Shown in pieces: positions 1-5,926 of a stretch of DNA of 8,027 nucleotides. The translations under genes and the position numbers were made by a program. The first letter of the stretch is position 1, and each line of letters starts with the position of its first letter. The notes below the pieces were generated by a model. The model searched no databases and was not told the DNA's origin. It worked only from the letters and a program-made list of their open reading frames with translations. Source of the DNA: Phenylobacterium sp. CCH9-H3 (GTDB lineage Bacteria; Pseudomonadota; Alphaproteobacteria; Caulobacterales; Caulobacteraceae); the NCBI RefSeq assembly GCF_001557235.1, contig NZ_LSJI01000293.1:1-8027 (forward strand), read 5' to 3'.

Positions 1-959
1 GCTTCGGTCTGCGCGCGAGCCGCCGCGAGATCCGCCGTTCGGGCGGAGATGACGGGGTCCTGCCGCCGGCTTGCGAACAGCGGCAGGCTCACAGTGACAC
101 CGACCGACACCATGTCGCCGAACGCTGGATCACGGCGCTGGTAGGCGGCCTCGAAGGCCCAGTCCGACCGCTTCTCCGCCCTGGCGGCGCTGACGTCCGC
201 CTGGGCGCGGGCCCGCCCGGCCTCAGTCTCCCGCAGGGCCGGGTGGCGGTCCACGCCGGCCGCGAGCGCGGCGGCGTCGAGGGCGAAGGCGGGTGGCGGC
301 CCCTGCGGCTGCGGCGCCGGGTCGCCCACCCAGCGGGCGAGGTCGGCCCGCGCCCTGGCCTCGGCGGCGCGCAGTTCGCTGCGCTGATCGGCCAACTCGG
401 CGCGCCACTGGTCCGCCTCCACCGTCTCGCCCGGACGCGCGCTGCCGGCAGCGAGCCGCGCGGGCAGTGTCTTCCAGAGCGGGTCCAGGGACGCCTCCAC
501 CTCCCCGAGGGCCGCCAGCCGACGGCGGGCGTAGTGCAGATCGAGCCAGGCGAGCGCCGCGGCCAGGCGGGCGCCAAGGGCCTCCTGGTCGCGCGACGCT
601 CGCGCCGCGCCGATCTCGGCCTGCGCCAGCGTGCTGCGGGCGCGCCGCTTGGCGGCGTTGGGAACCTCCTGCATGACGCCGATGCGGGCCATGGTCATCT
701 CGTCGGCGTTCAGCCGCCCGGCCATGGGCCCGCTGATCGGCGCGTTCTCGAGTCCGAAGCTGAGGCGGGGGTCGGGCAATTCATTGGCGGCCGGGGCCGC
801 CGCCTGGGCGGCGCGCAGCTGCAGGTCGCGCGCCTGCACGCTCGGCGCGGTCTGGCCCGCCCGGGCGACGGCCTCGTCGAAGGTGAGCGGCCCGGCCTGG
901 GCCGAGGCCGCGGCCGCCCCGCCGACGATCAGCGGGCACAGCCATTTGAGGGGAGACAT
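1..959 (-). CDS. TolC-family outer membrane efflux protein (CzcC/CusC-like), 3' end beyond window
   Basis: This is the N-terminal 319 codons of an outer membrane channel of the TolC/CzcC family, the exit duct of tripartite heavy-metal or drug efflux pumps. The frame is open from ATG at 959 to the window edge; family members are usually a little over 400 residues, so roughly the last quarter is missing. Residues 1-21 form a signal peptide (hydrophobic PLIVGGAAAASA, likely cleavage ASA-QA). It continues with LTFDEAVARA, the usual start of the first OEP repeat, then ANELPDPRLSFGLENAP near residue 58, a hallmark of CzcC-like proteins. Long Ala/Arg/Glu-rich helices follow, as expected for the periplasmic barrel. 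A good Shine-Dalgarno (CAGGAG, about ten bases upstream) supports this start. The gene lies 68 bases after the small Cys/His-rich protein and probably shares its transcript. Family assignment is firm; copper or other divalent metal as substrate is inferred from the neighbours. Confidence 0.88.
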   Translation of the reverse strand, partial: MSPLKWLCPLIVGGAAAASAQAGPLTFDEAVARAGQTAPSVQARDLQLRAAQAAAPAANELPDPRLSFGLENAPISGPMAGRLNADEMTMARIGVMQEVPNAAKRRARSTLAQAEIGAARASRDQEALGARLAAALAWLDLHYARRRLAALGEVEASLDPLWKTLPARLAAGSARPGETVEADQWRAELADQRSELRAAEARARADLARWVGDPAPQPQGPPPAFALDAAALAAGVDRHPALRETEAGRARAQADVSAARAEKRSDWAFEAAYQRRDPAFGDMVSVGVTVSLPLFASRRQDPVISARTADLAAARAQTE

Positions 960-1027
960 GCTCCGGGACTCCTGGAATCGAGGCGCTCATGGCGCCGGAC
1001 GGCGAGCCGGGCTCGGCCCGACGGGGG

Positions 1028-1402
1028 TCAGGAGGCGAGCGCCCTGGGCGGCCGCAGGATCCCCTCCGGAGGACGGGAATCCACGAGATGGTCCGAGCTG
1101 AGGACGTAGCTGATCCGCGTCGCGATCGGCTCGCCAGGTCCCGCTTCGGGCGGGGTGACGGCCGGGGGGCTGGCGTGGCAGGCCATACCGGGCCGGCAGT
1201 CGCCAAACCCGGGTGAGGCTGGGTCGTGGTCGTCGCAGCAGTCGAGCGCGCCGACGTTGGCGTCCGCCGCCATGGCGGTCGCGGCGACGCCCGGACCGGA
1301 AAGGGCCGCGGGGCCCGCGAGCGCGGGCGGCGCCAGCAGGAGGACGGCCAGGCCGGCCATCAGCGCGACGATCTGCCTAAGGACGCCCATCAAGCCCAAC
1401 AT
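1028..1402 (-). CDS. Small exported Cys/His-rich protein of a metal-efflux operon, function unknown
   Basis: I do not recognise a characterised family. The 124-residue product has a clear signal peptide (hydrophobic residues 11-25, likely cleavage ALA-G near residue 29), so it should be periplasmic. The mature part carries a compact candidate metal site: the Cys pair 55-56 with D57, D58 and H59, then C69, M73, C75 and H76. H105 lies near the tail, which ends RPPEGILRPPRALAS. The short exported form, Cys/His cluster and Pro/Arg-rich end resemble small proteins (some labelled DUF2946) found beside copper genes, but that link is only a suggestion. Start 1402 is preferred over ATG 1390 because an AGGG sits six bases upstream of it. 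It lies 85 bases after copD, behind an FNR-type box, and 68 bases before the TolC-family gene. A role as periplasmic metal chaperone or sensor is inferred. Confidence 0.7.
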   Translation of the reverse strand: MLGLMGVLRQIVALMAGLAVLLLAPPALAGPAALSGPGVAATAMAADANVGALDCCDDHDPASPGFGDCRPGMACHASPPAVTPPEAGPGEPIATRISYVLSSDHLVDSRPPEGILRPPRALAS

Positions 1403-1442
1403 TCGGCGCCCTGCGCCACCTTCGGTCCACGAAATCTAACAC

Positions 1443-1484
1443 ACCCTAGAGGCATCGACGGCGGCGCGCCTTGATGCGGATCAA
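1443..1484 (-). promoter_or_regulatory. FNR/FixK-type box with matching -10, promoter of the small protein and tolC-like gene
   Basis: TTGATGCGGATCAA at 1471-1484 matches the FNR/FixK/Anr consensus TTGAT-N4-ATCAA at all ten defined bases. On the minus strand a weak -10 (TAGGGT, 1448-1443) sits where a class II FNR promoter would have it: with transcription starting near 1436 the box is centred at -41.5. This leaves a leader of about 34 bases before ATG 1402. No T-run follows, so a copD terminator is a poorer reading. The regulator and oxygen response are inferred from the motif. Confidence 0.62.
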
Positions 1485-1487
1485 GCC

Positions 1488-2420
1488 TCATACGGCGGAC
1501 GCCGGCGCCAGGGTTCCGAGCCAGGCCACCAGGGCGAGGATCGCCACGCCGGCGCCGGTCTCCACCATGAGGCTGCGGCGGAGCGCCGTCAGAGCCTGGG
1601 CGGCAGGCGCGCCGGCCTCCAGGGCCTCGGCCAGGCGCGGCGTCAGCCGGTAGCGGTTTGCGCCCGCCAGCCCGAGCATGAGGAGGAACAGCAGGAGCTT
1701 GACGGAGAGCAGGCGGCCATAGTCGCTGGTCCACAGCGCAGAGATCTTCTCCAGGCCCACAAGAAACCAGCTGTTGACCAGTCCGGTGGCCAGCAGCGTC
1801 GCGACCGCCCCCGAGCCGATTGCGGCAAAGCCGTGCAGGGCGCGGTGGAGGACCCGTGAGGCGTCGGCCGCGACGGTCCTGGGCCGCCAGAGCAGAATGA
1901 GGAACGCGGGCAGGGCGCCCAGCCAGGTGGCGGCAGCCAGCGAATGAAGGAGATCGGCGGCGAGGTGCACGGAGCCGCCCGGACCGTCCGTCGCGGCGCC
2001 GTGCCCCATCCAGGCCCAACTCGCCGCCGCGGCGAACCCGAAGACGGCGACAACCCGCCACAGCCACAGGCCGGCGGGAAGCAGGAGCAGGGCCGCCGCG
2101 GACAAGGTCGCGGCCGCCGCCCGTACCAGGGCGGCGCGCCCGATGCCGGTGCCGGAGGCCACGAAGCCGAGCGCAGCGGGCTTCAGGCCCTCGGCCAGGG
2201 AGCCGGCCATGGTGGCGGTCTGGACCAGCAGGCCCAGCAGCGCGCCTGCGAGGGTAAGGAGCGCCCCGCCCAAGAGCAGCCGTCTCGGCCATGCCAGCGA
2301 AGCGGCCGCAAGGGCGCCGTCGCGGGGCAGGGCGTAGAGCAGGAAGAGCGGCGCGCCGAACAGGATCGCCGCGCCCGCGTACTGAGCCAGCCTCAGGAGG
2401 ACGAGCGCGGCGTCCAGCAC
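1488..2420 (-). CDS. copD: CopD family copper resistance membrane protein
   Basis: CopD is an inner membrane protein that works with periplasmic CopC and is thought to move copper across the inner membrane or help distribute it. The 310-residue product is almost entirely hydrophobic helices, about eight, as usual for the family. Family landmarks are HLAADLLHSLAAATWLGALP (residues 152-171), with His152 and His159 as possible copper ligands; TSDYGRLLSVKLLLFLLM (231-248) followed by AGANRYRLTP; and the final helix from LMVETGAGVAILALVAWLG. His140 sits at a helix end just before the first motif. Translation starts at a GTG three bases after the copC stop codon, with only a weak AAGG-type ribosome site inside copC, so the two genes are probably translationally coupled. 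No frameshift or missing segment is visible. The substrate is inferred from the family and from copC. Confidence 0.93.
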   Translation of the reverse strand: MLDAALVLLRLAQYAGAAILFGAPLFLLYALPRDGALAAASLAWPRRLLLGGALLTLAGALLGLLVQTATMAGSLAEGLKPAALGFVASGTGIGRAALVRAAAATLSAAALLLLPAGLWLWRVVAVFGFAAAASWAWMGHGAATDGPGGSVHLAADLLHSLAAATWLGALPAFLILLWRPRTVAADASRVLHRALHGFAAIGSGAVATLLATGLVNSWFLVGLEKISALWTSDYGRLLSVKLLLFLLMLGLAGANRYRLTPRLAEALEAGAPAAQALTALRRSLMVETGAGVAILALVAWLGTLAPASAV

Positions 2421-2423
2421 GCC

Positions 2424-2792
2424 TCAGTTCACCTTGAAGGCGACTTCGCCGGTCATCCGGTGGCCGTCCGGGCCGGCCGCATGCCACTGGACCCTGTAGG
2501 TCCCCTTCATGAAGGCGCCCTGGGGCGTGCCGGTGATGGTCTTGCCGTCCGCGGACACGGCCGTTGTCACCGGAATCTTCATGTTGTGCTCGACCATGGT
2601 CAGGTCGAAGCCGGAGAAAGCGGACACCACCTTCTCGCTGAAGGTCAGGCTGATCGTCTTGGGCGCCGCCACTACGGCGTCGGCGGCGGGCGCAGAGCCC
2701 ACGAGTTTGGCGTGGGCGGCCGCCTGGCCGGCCATCAAGAGGGCTGCGCCGCCGAGGGCGACCGCGGCGGAAAGGCGAAGTCTGCGGGTCAT
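2424..2792 (-). CDS. copC: CopC family periplasmic copper-binding protein
   Basis: CopC is a small periplasmic beta-sandwich protein that binds Cu(II) through the free N-terminus of the mature chain. The signal peptide covers residues 1-26 and ends AAA-HAKL, so His27 becomes mature His1, the key ligand. The other ligands are visible as D109 and H111 in GPDGHRMTG (mature 83 and 85); H104 is nearby. The Met-rich Cu(I) loop of the Pseudomonas/E. coli plasmid type is not evident, so this looks like the common Cu(II)-only form. The length of 122 residues is normal. ATG 2792 has an AGGA eight bases upstream. The gene is immediately followed by copD. Upstream, TATAGG at 2832-2827 could be a -10, without a convincing -35. 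Identification is secure; a role in copper uptake versus tolerance cannot be decided from sequence. Confidence 0.95.
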   Translation of the reverse strand: MTRRLRLSAAVALGGAALLMAGQAAAHAKLVGSAPAADAVVAAPKTISLTFSEKVVSAFSGFDLTMVEHNMKIPVTTAVSADGKTITGTPQGAFMKGTYRVQWHAAGPDGHRMTGEVAFKVN

Positions 2793-2826
2793 CGAATGGT
2801 CCTGTTGAAGGCGAGGTCGTTAGTTG

Positions 2827-2832
2827 CCTATA
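2827..2832 (-). promoter_or_regulatory. Possible -10 of the copCD promoter
   Basis: TATAGG on the minus strand stands out in GC-rich surroundings and would give a leader of about 27 bases before copC. No good -35 lies 16-18 bases upstream, so an activator-dependent promoter or a chance match are both possible. Confidence 0.25.
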
Positions 2833-2946
2833 CGCGTCGGCGGCGTCCACCCCTCACGGCGTGTGCGGGAAGCCGGCTTTTGGACCGGAACCGATTGGAT
2901 CACGGGAGCGCGTCAAACTTGGACTCCCGGCCATTCGAAGTTCACC

Positions 2947-2965
2947 CCGGGGCTCTCCGCCCCGG
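2947..2965 (-). terminator. GC-rich hairpin downstream of the FTR1 gene, possible terminator
   Basis: CCGGGGC and GCCCCGG form a perfect seven-base stem around a five-base loop, 56-74 bases after the stop codon of the iron permease gene. No T-run follows on the minus strand, so it may be a Rho-assisted stop or an mRNA 3'-end stabiliser rather than a classical intrinsic terminator. A second palindrome, CCGGCGCGCCGG, lies at 2994-3005. The rest of the 228-base gap between the permease and copC shows no gene. Confidence 0.35.
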
Positions 2966-3020
2966 CGCCTGAACCGGAGCGGTATCGCTAAAGCCGGCGC
3001 GCCGGAGCCCGATCCGGGGC

Positions 3021-4943
3021 CTATGCCGGGGCGCGTGTCGAGCGCCCGGTGCTCCAGAAGCCGATCACCAGCAAGGCTGTCGTCAACAGCTGGGCCAGGA
3101 GGCCTTGCAGGGTCGGGTAGAGCCCGAGGATCGCGACGCGCGGAATGCCCGCGAGCGGCCGGACGTCGAGCAGGCCGGCTTCCTGCAGCCCGGCGACGCC
3201 CTTGCCGGCGAGAACCACCGCTAGCACCGCCATGAGGATGGAGCTGAGCGCGAAGAACTGTCCGATGGGCAGGCGGCGGCTGTAGGTCAGCAGCACCCAG
3301 CTGGCCGCCGCCAGCACGATCGCCGCAGCGGCGACGCCGGCCACCACGGCCGCCGCGCTGCCCTGCGTCCAGAGGGCGGCGAAGAACAGGATGGTCTCGA
3401 AGACCTCGCGGTACACGACGAGGAAGGCCAGCAGGAACAGCAGCCAGGCGGAGCGCCCGGATAGCGCGGCGGTTAGCTTGTCGCGTACATAAGCCTGCCA
3501 GGCGTCGGCCCGGCTCTTGCTGTGCATCCAGATCCCGACGGAGACCAGCACCGCGGCGGCGATCAGCGAGCCGAAGCCCTCGGTGAGTTCGCGGCTCGCG
3601 CCGCTGATCGAGACGAGGTAGGTCGCCGCCATCCAGGTGGCGCCGCCGGCCGCGAGTGCTGCGACCCAGCCCGCATGCACATAGGGCAACACGTCCCTGC
3701 GGTTCGCCTTGCGGAGGAACGCCACCATGGCCACGACGATGAGCAGCGCCTCGAGCCCTTCGCGCAGCAGGATCGTGAAGGCGCCGGCGAAGGTCGATAC
3801 GGCGCTGGCCTGTTCCGGCGCCAGCGCCCGTTCGGCCGCATCGAAGAGGGCCGACAGCTGCTCGGCCTCAGCCCGAACCTCGGCCGGCGGCGCCCCGCTC
3901 GAGATCGCGCTGCGCAGCGCCGCCATGCGGGTCTCGATCCGCACCATGAGCGCCTTGTCCCGGGCGGACAGCGCCGGCTCGACCGGTTCGAAGCCGTCGA
4001 GGTAGGCGGAAAGCGCCAGCTCGCCGGCCAGGCGTCGGGCGCCGGACTCATAGGCCTCGACGCCCGCCGCCAGCTTGGTGCGCGCCGTCCCCAGGCTGCT
4101 GGCGGGCGGCGCGATTGCCGCATCCGGGCTTCGGCGCAGGTGCGCCACGAGCGCCACGGCGCGGTCTTCGCCGACCTTCTCCGCAAGCTGGGCGGGCGTT
4201 GACTGGGCCACCGCCAGCAGGTCGGGAAGCTGCGCGTGGAGAACTGGATCCGATCGCCACAGCCGCTCGCCGCGCGCGGCGTCGGCGGGCGGGTAGGCGA
4301 ACTGACCGACGTAGAAGGCCAGCGCCCACCGGTCGGCGGCCGACAGGCGACCGTAGCTTGCCATGGCGGTGCCGTCGAGCCCCTGGGTGATCACCTGGTA
4401 GAGGCCGAACAGGCTGCGCTCCCGCGCACGGCTGCGGTCGGTGAAGTCGATGGGCGGCGGCGCCAGGCCTTTGGCATTGGGCCCATCGCCGCGGCCCGCG
4501 GCGCCGTGGCAACCGCTGCATTGCTGCTGATAGACGGCCGCGCCCTGCCGCAGGTCCGGCGGCCGCGCCGGGGCCATCGCCGTCGGATAGGCGGCAAGCA
4601 CCGCTTCCCCGAGGCTGCGGGCGAGCCCCGCCACATCCGTTGGAGGGGCCTTGCGCGCCACCGCCTGCTGAAGCGCCTCTGCTTCGCGCAGCAGCAGCGG
4701 TTGGGCGTTGGTCGGGCGCGCTTCGGCGATCAGCCGCCGTACGGAGGCGGTGAATTCGATCATCTCGGCGTACTCCGCCGCGCTCACGATGCGCCCGTCC
4801 TGGACCGCGCCACCGTAGTCCACCGCAACGTAGTCGAGCAGCCGCCAGGCAGTCTGCGAGGCCGGCGTGTCCTGCGCCAGGGCACACGATGAGGCGCCGA
4901 GCAGGGCAGCAAGCGTAAGCAAGAGAACGAAAAGCGGGCGCAC
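3021..4943 (-). CDS. Cytochrome c/FTR1 family iron permease
   Basis: This fusion joins a periplasmic cytochrome c-like region to an FTR1/EfeU-type iron permease in the inner membrane; FTR1 proteins carry iron with two REXXE motifs. Numbering from GTG 4943 gives 640 residues. A clean signal peptide ends SSCALA-Q. The haem site CSGCH is at 142-146, with a likely distal Met at 194 in GTAMASYG. A helical, Glu-rich linker covers about 280-385. Multiple membrane helices follow, with REGLE at 394-398 and REVFE at 512-516, both intact. The longest frame begins at ATG 5009, but its 22 extra residues come from a stretch holding a Fur box and -10, and would put a stray hydrophobic segment before the signal peptide, so GTG 4943 is preferred despite a weak ribosome site. 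Upstream is the decayed Zur/ATPase DNA, downstream copCD. Iron-starvation induction through Fur is inferred. The haem domain may exchange electrons with iron during uptake, which is also inference. Confidence 0.92.
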   Translation of the reverse strand: MRPLFVLLLTLAALLGASSCALAQDTPASQTAWRLLDYVAVDYGGAVQDGRIVSAAEYAEMIEFTASVRRLIAEARPTNAQPLLLREAEALQQAVARKAPPTDVAGLARSLGEAVLAAYPTAMAPARPPDLRQGAAVYQQQCSGCHGAAGRGDGPNAKGLAPPPIDFTDRSRARERSLFGLYQVITQGLDGTAMASYGRLSAADRWALAFYVGQFAYPPADAARGERLWRSDPVLHAQLPDLLAVAQSTPAQLAEKVGEDRAVALVAHLRRSPDAAIAPPASSLGTARTKLAAGVEAYESGARRLAGELALSAYLDGFEPVEPALSARDKALMVRIETRMAALRSAISSGAPPAEVRAEAEQLSALFDAAERALAPEQASAVSTFAGAFTILLREGLEALLIVVAMVAFLRKANRRDVLPYVHAGWVAALAAGGATWMAATYLVSISGASRELTEGFGSLIAAAVLVSVGIWMHSKSRADAWQAYVRDKLTAALSGRSAWLLFLLAFLVVYREVFETILFFAALWTQGSAAAVVAGVAAAAIVLAAASWVLLTYSRRLPIGQFFALSSILMAVLAVVLAGKGVAGLQEAGLLDVRPLAGIPRVAILGLYPTLQGLLAQLLTTALLVIGFWSTGRSTRAPA

Positions 4944-4957
4944 GGCGGGTCCGGAGA

Positions 4958-4972
4958 TGAGAATGATTATCT
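4958..4972. promoter_or_regulatory. Fur box overlapping the promoter of the iron permease gene
   Basis: TGAGAATGATTATCT matches the 7-1-7 Fur consensus TGATAATnATTATCA at all but two positions. On the minus strand it overlaps GATAAT (4971-4966), a five-of-six match to a -10, although the -35 is poor. Transcription would start near 4959, about 16 bases before GTG 4943. Fur with iron bound would cover the -10 and shut the gene off. The site is inside the longest open frame, which argues that the real start lies downstream of it. Confidence 0.72.
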
Positions 4973-5024
4973 GTAGCAGCTTGGCGGAGCCGCGACGAGA
5001 TGTTCTCAACGCCCTCCTTCAATG

Positions 5025-5178
5025 ACAGGCCGGGGCAAAGACCGTGCAGCTCGAGGATCGCCGACCTCACCTCGAACCCACGCACCGCGGCTACGTCCCG
5101 CCAAGTCCAGAGCGTCGCTCGTGGTCTCCTCGCTGCGACCACAGCGGTCGCAGATCAGGAACTGCGCGGTGTAGGGGC
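5025..5178 (-). pseudogene. Remnant of a Zur/Fur-family metalloregulator, C-terminal part only
   Basis: Reading the minus strand from 5176 gives PYTAQFLICDRCGRSEET, and after one frame break near 5101-5105 it continues RDVAAVRGFEVRSAILELHG (with LCPGL after it). This is the dimerisation and zinc-site region of a Fur-family repressor. FLICDRCG followed by HGLCxxC is the pattern of Zur; in FLICDRCG both structural cysteines are kept, while the second pair is broken (CPGL instead of CPGC). The winged-helix DNA-binding half is absent, replaced by P-type ATPase sequence at about 5180. The homology fades before the Fur box of the permease gene. With no intact start, a frameshift and half the protein missing, it cannot make a working regulator. 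The Zur-type assignment rests on these motifs read by eye. Confidence 0.7.
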
Positions 5179-5180
5179 GA

Positions 5181-5492
5181 TCCGCCGTCCACCGGGACGC
5201 GCTCGCCCGGGCGGACGCTCACCAGGTCGCCGGGGCGGACGTCTGCGATGGGAACCTCGGCCTCGAGCCTCTCGCACCACCCGTGCGGTCTTGGCCTGCA
5301 GGGTGATCAGTCGGCGGATGGCCTCGCTGGTGCGCCCCCTTGGCCTGGGCCTCGAACAGTCGTCCGAGCAAGATAGGGATCACGATGACGGCCGCCCCTC
5401 GTAGTAGACATGGTTCGCGCCACCGTGCAGCGGGCCGGTCGGCACAGCCGAATGGGCGAAGGCTGCGCTCGCTCCCAGAACCACCCGTTGGC
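5181..5492 (-). pseudogene. Remnant of a copper-type P1B ATPase, membrane/A-domain fragment
   Basis: Minus-strand translation across several frames recovers a continuous match to the middle of CopA-type ATPases. From 5484 it reads VVLGASAAFAHSAV and ends NHVYYE; from 5395 AAVIVIPILLGRLFEAQAK; from about 5336 GRTSEAIRRLITLQAKTARV; and from about 5267 LEAEVPIADVRPGDLV then SVRPGERVPVDGG. At least three frame changes (near 5396, 5337 and 5268, each at a G-rich spot) and one more before 5484 break it. The metal-binding N-terminus, CPC helix, TGES loop, DKTG phosphorylation site and nucleotide domain are all missing. The fragment stops at about 5181, where the Zur-like remnant begins. The LQAKTARVVR wording favours a Cu(I) pump over Zn/Cd, with modest certainty. 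Sequencing errors could mimic single frameshifts but not the truncation at both ends. Confidence 0.78.
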
Positions 5493-5512
5493 CGCTGCGG
5501 ATCTGTCAAAAG

Positions 5513-5529
5513 CTTCCAATAATGGGAAG
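5513..5529. promoter_or_regulatory. Dyad resembling a CueR/HmrR copper operator
   Basis: CTTCCAATAATGGGAAG is a five-base inverted repeat (CTTCC/GGAAG) with a seven-base centre, the layout of MerR-family copper operators such as CueR and HmrR. No well-placed -35 and -10 flank it on either strand, so it may be a relic of the ATPase locus or chance. Confidence 0.25.
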
Positions 5530-5819
5530 ATTAGGTGAGCTCTGCTAAGCAACCACAGAGCGACATTGACATCATTCCCACCCTTGCAAGACGAAGTCTC
5601 CCGAAGTTGGAAGCTGTTCGACTGACTGCATGACGTCTACAAAAGCAGCGCCAGCGGCGGCAGGAACGTTGTGCTTAGCGTTCGGTGAAGAAAGCGGGAA
5701 TTTTACCGGGACGGTGCACTAAAGGGGCATGGCCTTGCGGATTGACCGTGCTGACCGACACATGTGTGGTCGGAGTTCACAGGATCGTCGCAAAATGCTG
5801 CCGGCCGGCGCGGGTTCTT

Positions 5820-5831
5820 ATGTATATACAT
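5820..5831 (+). promoter_or_regulatory. AT-rich 12-base palindrome upstream of the TonB-dependent receptor
   Basis: ATGTATATACAT is a perfect palindrome in a GC-rich context, about 95 bases before the receptor start. It contains TATATA, which could serve as a -10 with transcription starting near 5835, but the -35 region is not convincing. It could be a repressor operator, the promoter core, or both. Confidence 0.4.
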
Positions 5832-5926
5832 GACTTGACTCCCTCGTCGTCGCGAACCGAGAACTCGGAAACACGGAGCCGGCGGAACGCGTCGCGGGCC
5901 GCTCCGATCGTCCACGAGGGGGTGGC

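Larger units (their letters stand above)
5493..5926. other. Intergenic region, comparatively AT-rich, without a supported gene
   Basis: This stretch separates the decayed metal genes from the receptor and is clearly less GC-rich than its surroundings, especially 5500-5720. It contains a CueR/HmrR-like dyad at 5513-5529, TTGACA at 5566-5571 and TTGACC at 5742-5747 (neither with a convincing -10), a ten-base GCCGGCCGGC palindrome at 5800-5809, and the twelve-base AT palindrome at 5820-5831. Short open frames here lack ribosome sites and recognisable products. I see no tRNA, IS end or direct repeat. Confidence 0.5.

Noticed and set aside
243..1109. 288-codon plus-strand open frame
   Set aside because: It lies opposite the TolC-family gene, which has a signal peptide, ribosome site and family motifs. 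The plus-strand product is Arg/Gly-rich with no recognisable domain.
1470..1485. Inverted repeat read as a copD terminator
   Set aside because: There is no T-run after it on the minus strand and the stem is only six bases; the exact FNR consensus and the matching -10 position explain it better.
1390..2850. 486-codon minus-strand open frame spanning copC and copD
   Set aside because: It is a shifted frame over two clear genes; CopC and CopD have family motifs and proper starts, the long frame has none.
4048..5142. 364-codon minus-strand open frame overlapping the iron permease gene
   Set aside because: Most of it is the permease read in another frame and is rich in Arg/Pro/Gly. Only its first residues (RDVAAVRGFEVRSAILELHG) are meaningful, and these belong to the Zur-like remnant.
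5535..5633. Short plus-strand frame (about 32 codons) in the low-GC patch
   Set aside because: Its GTG directly follows a stop codon, there is no ribosome site, and the peptide resembles nothing I know.
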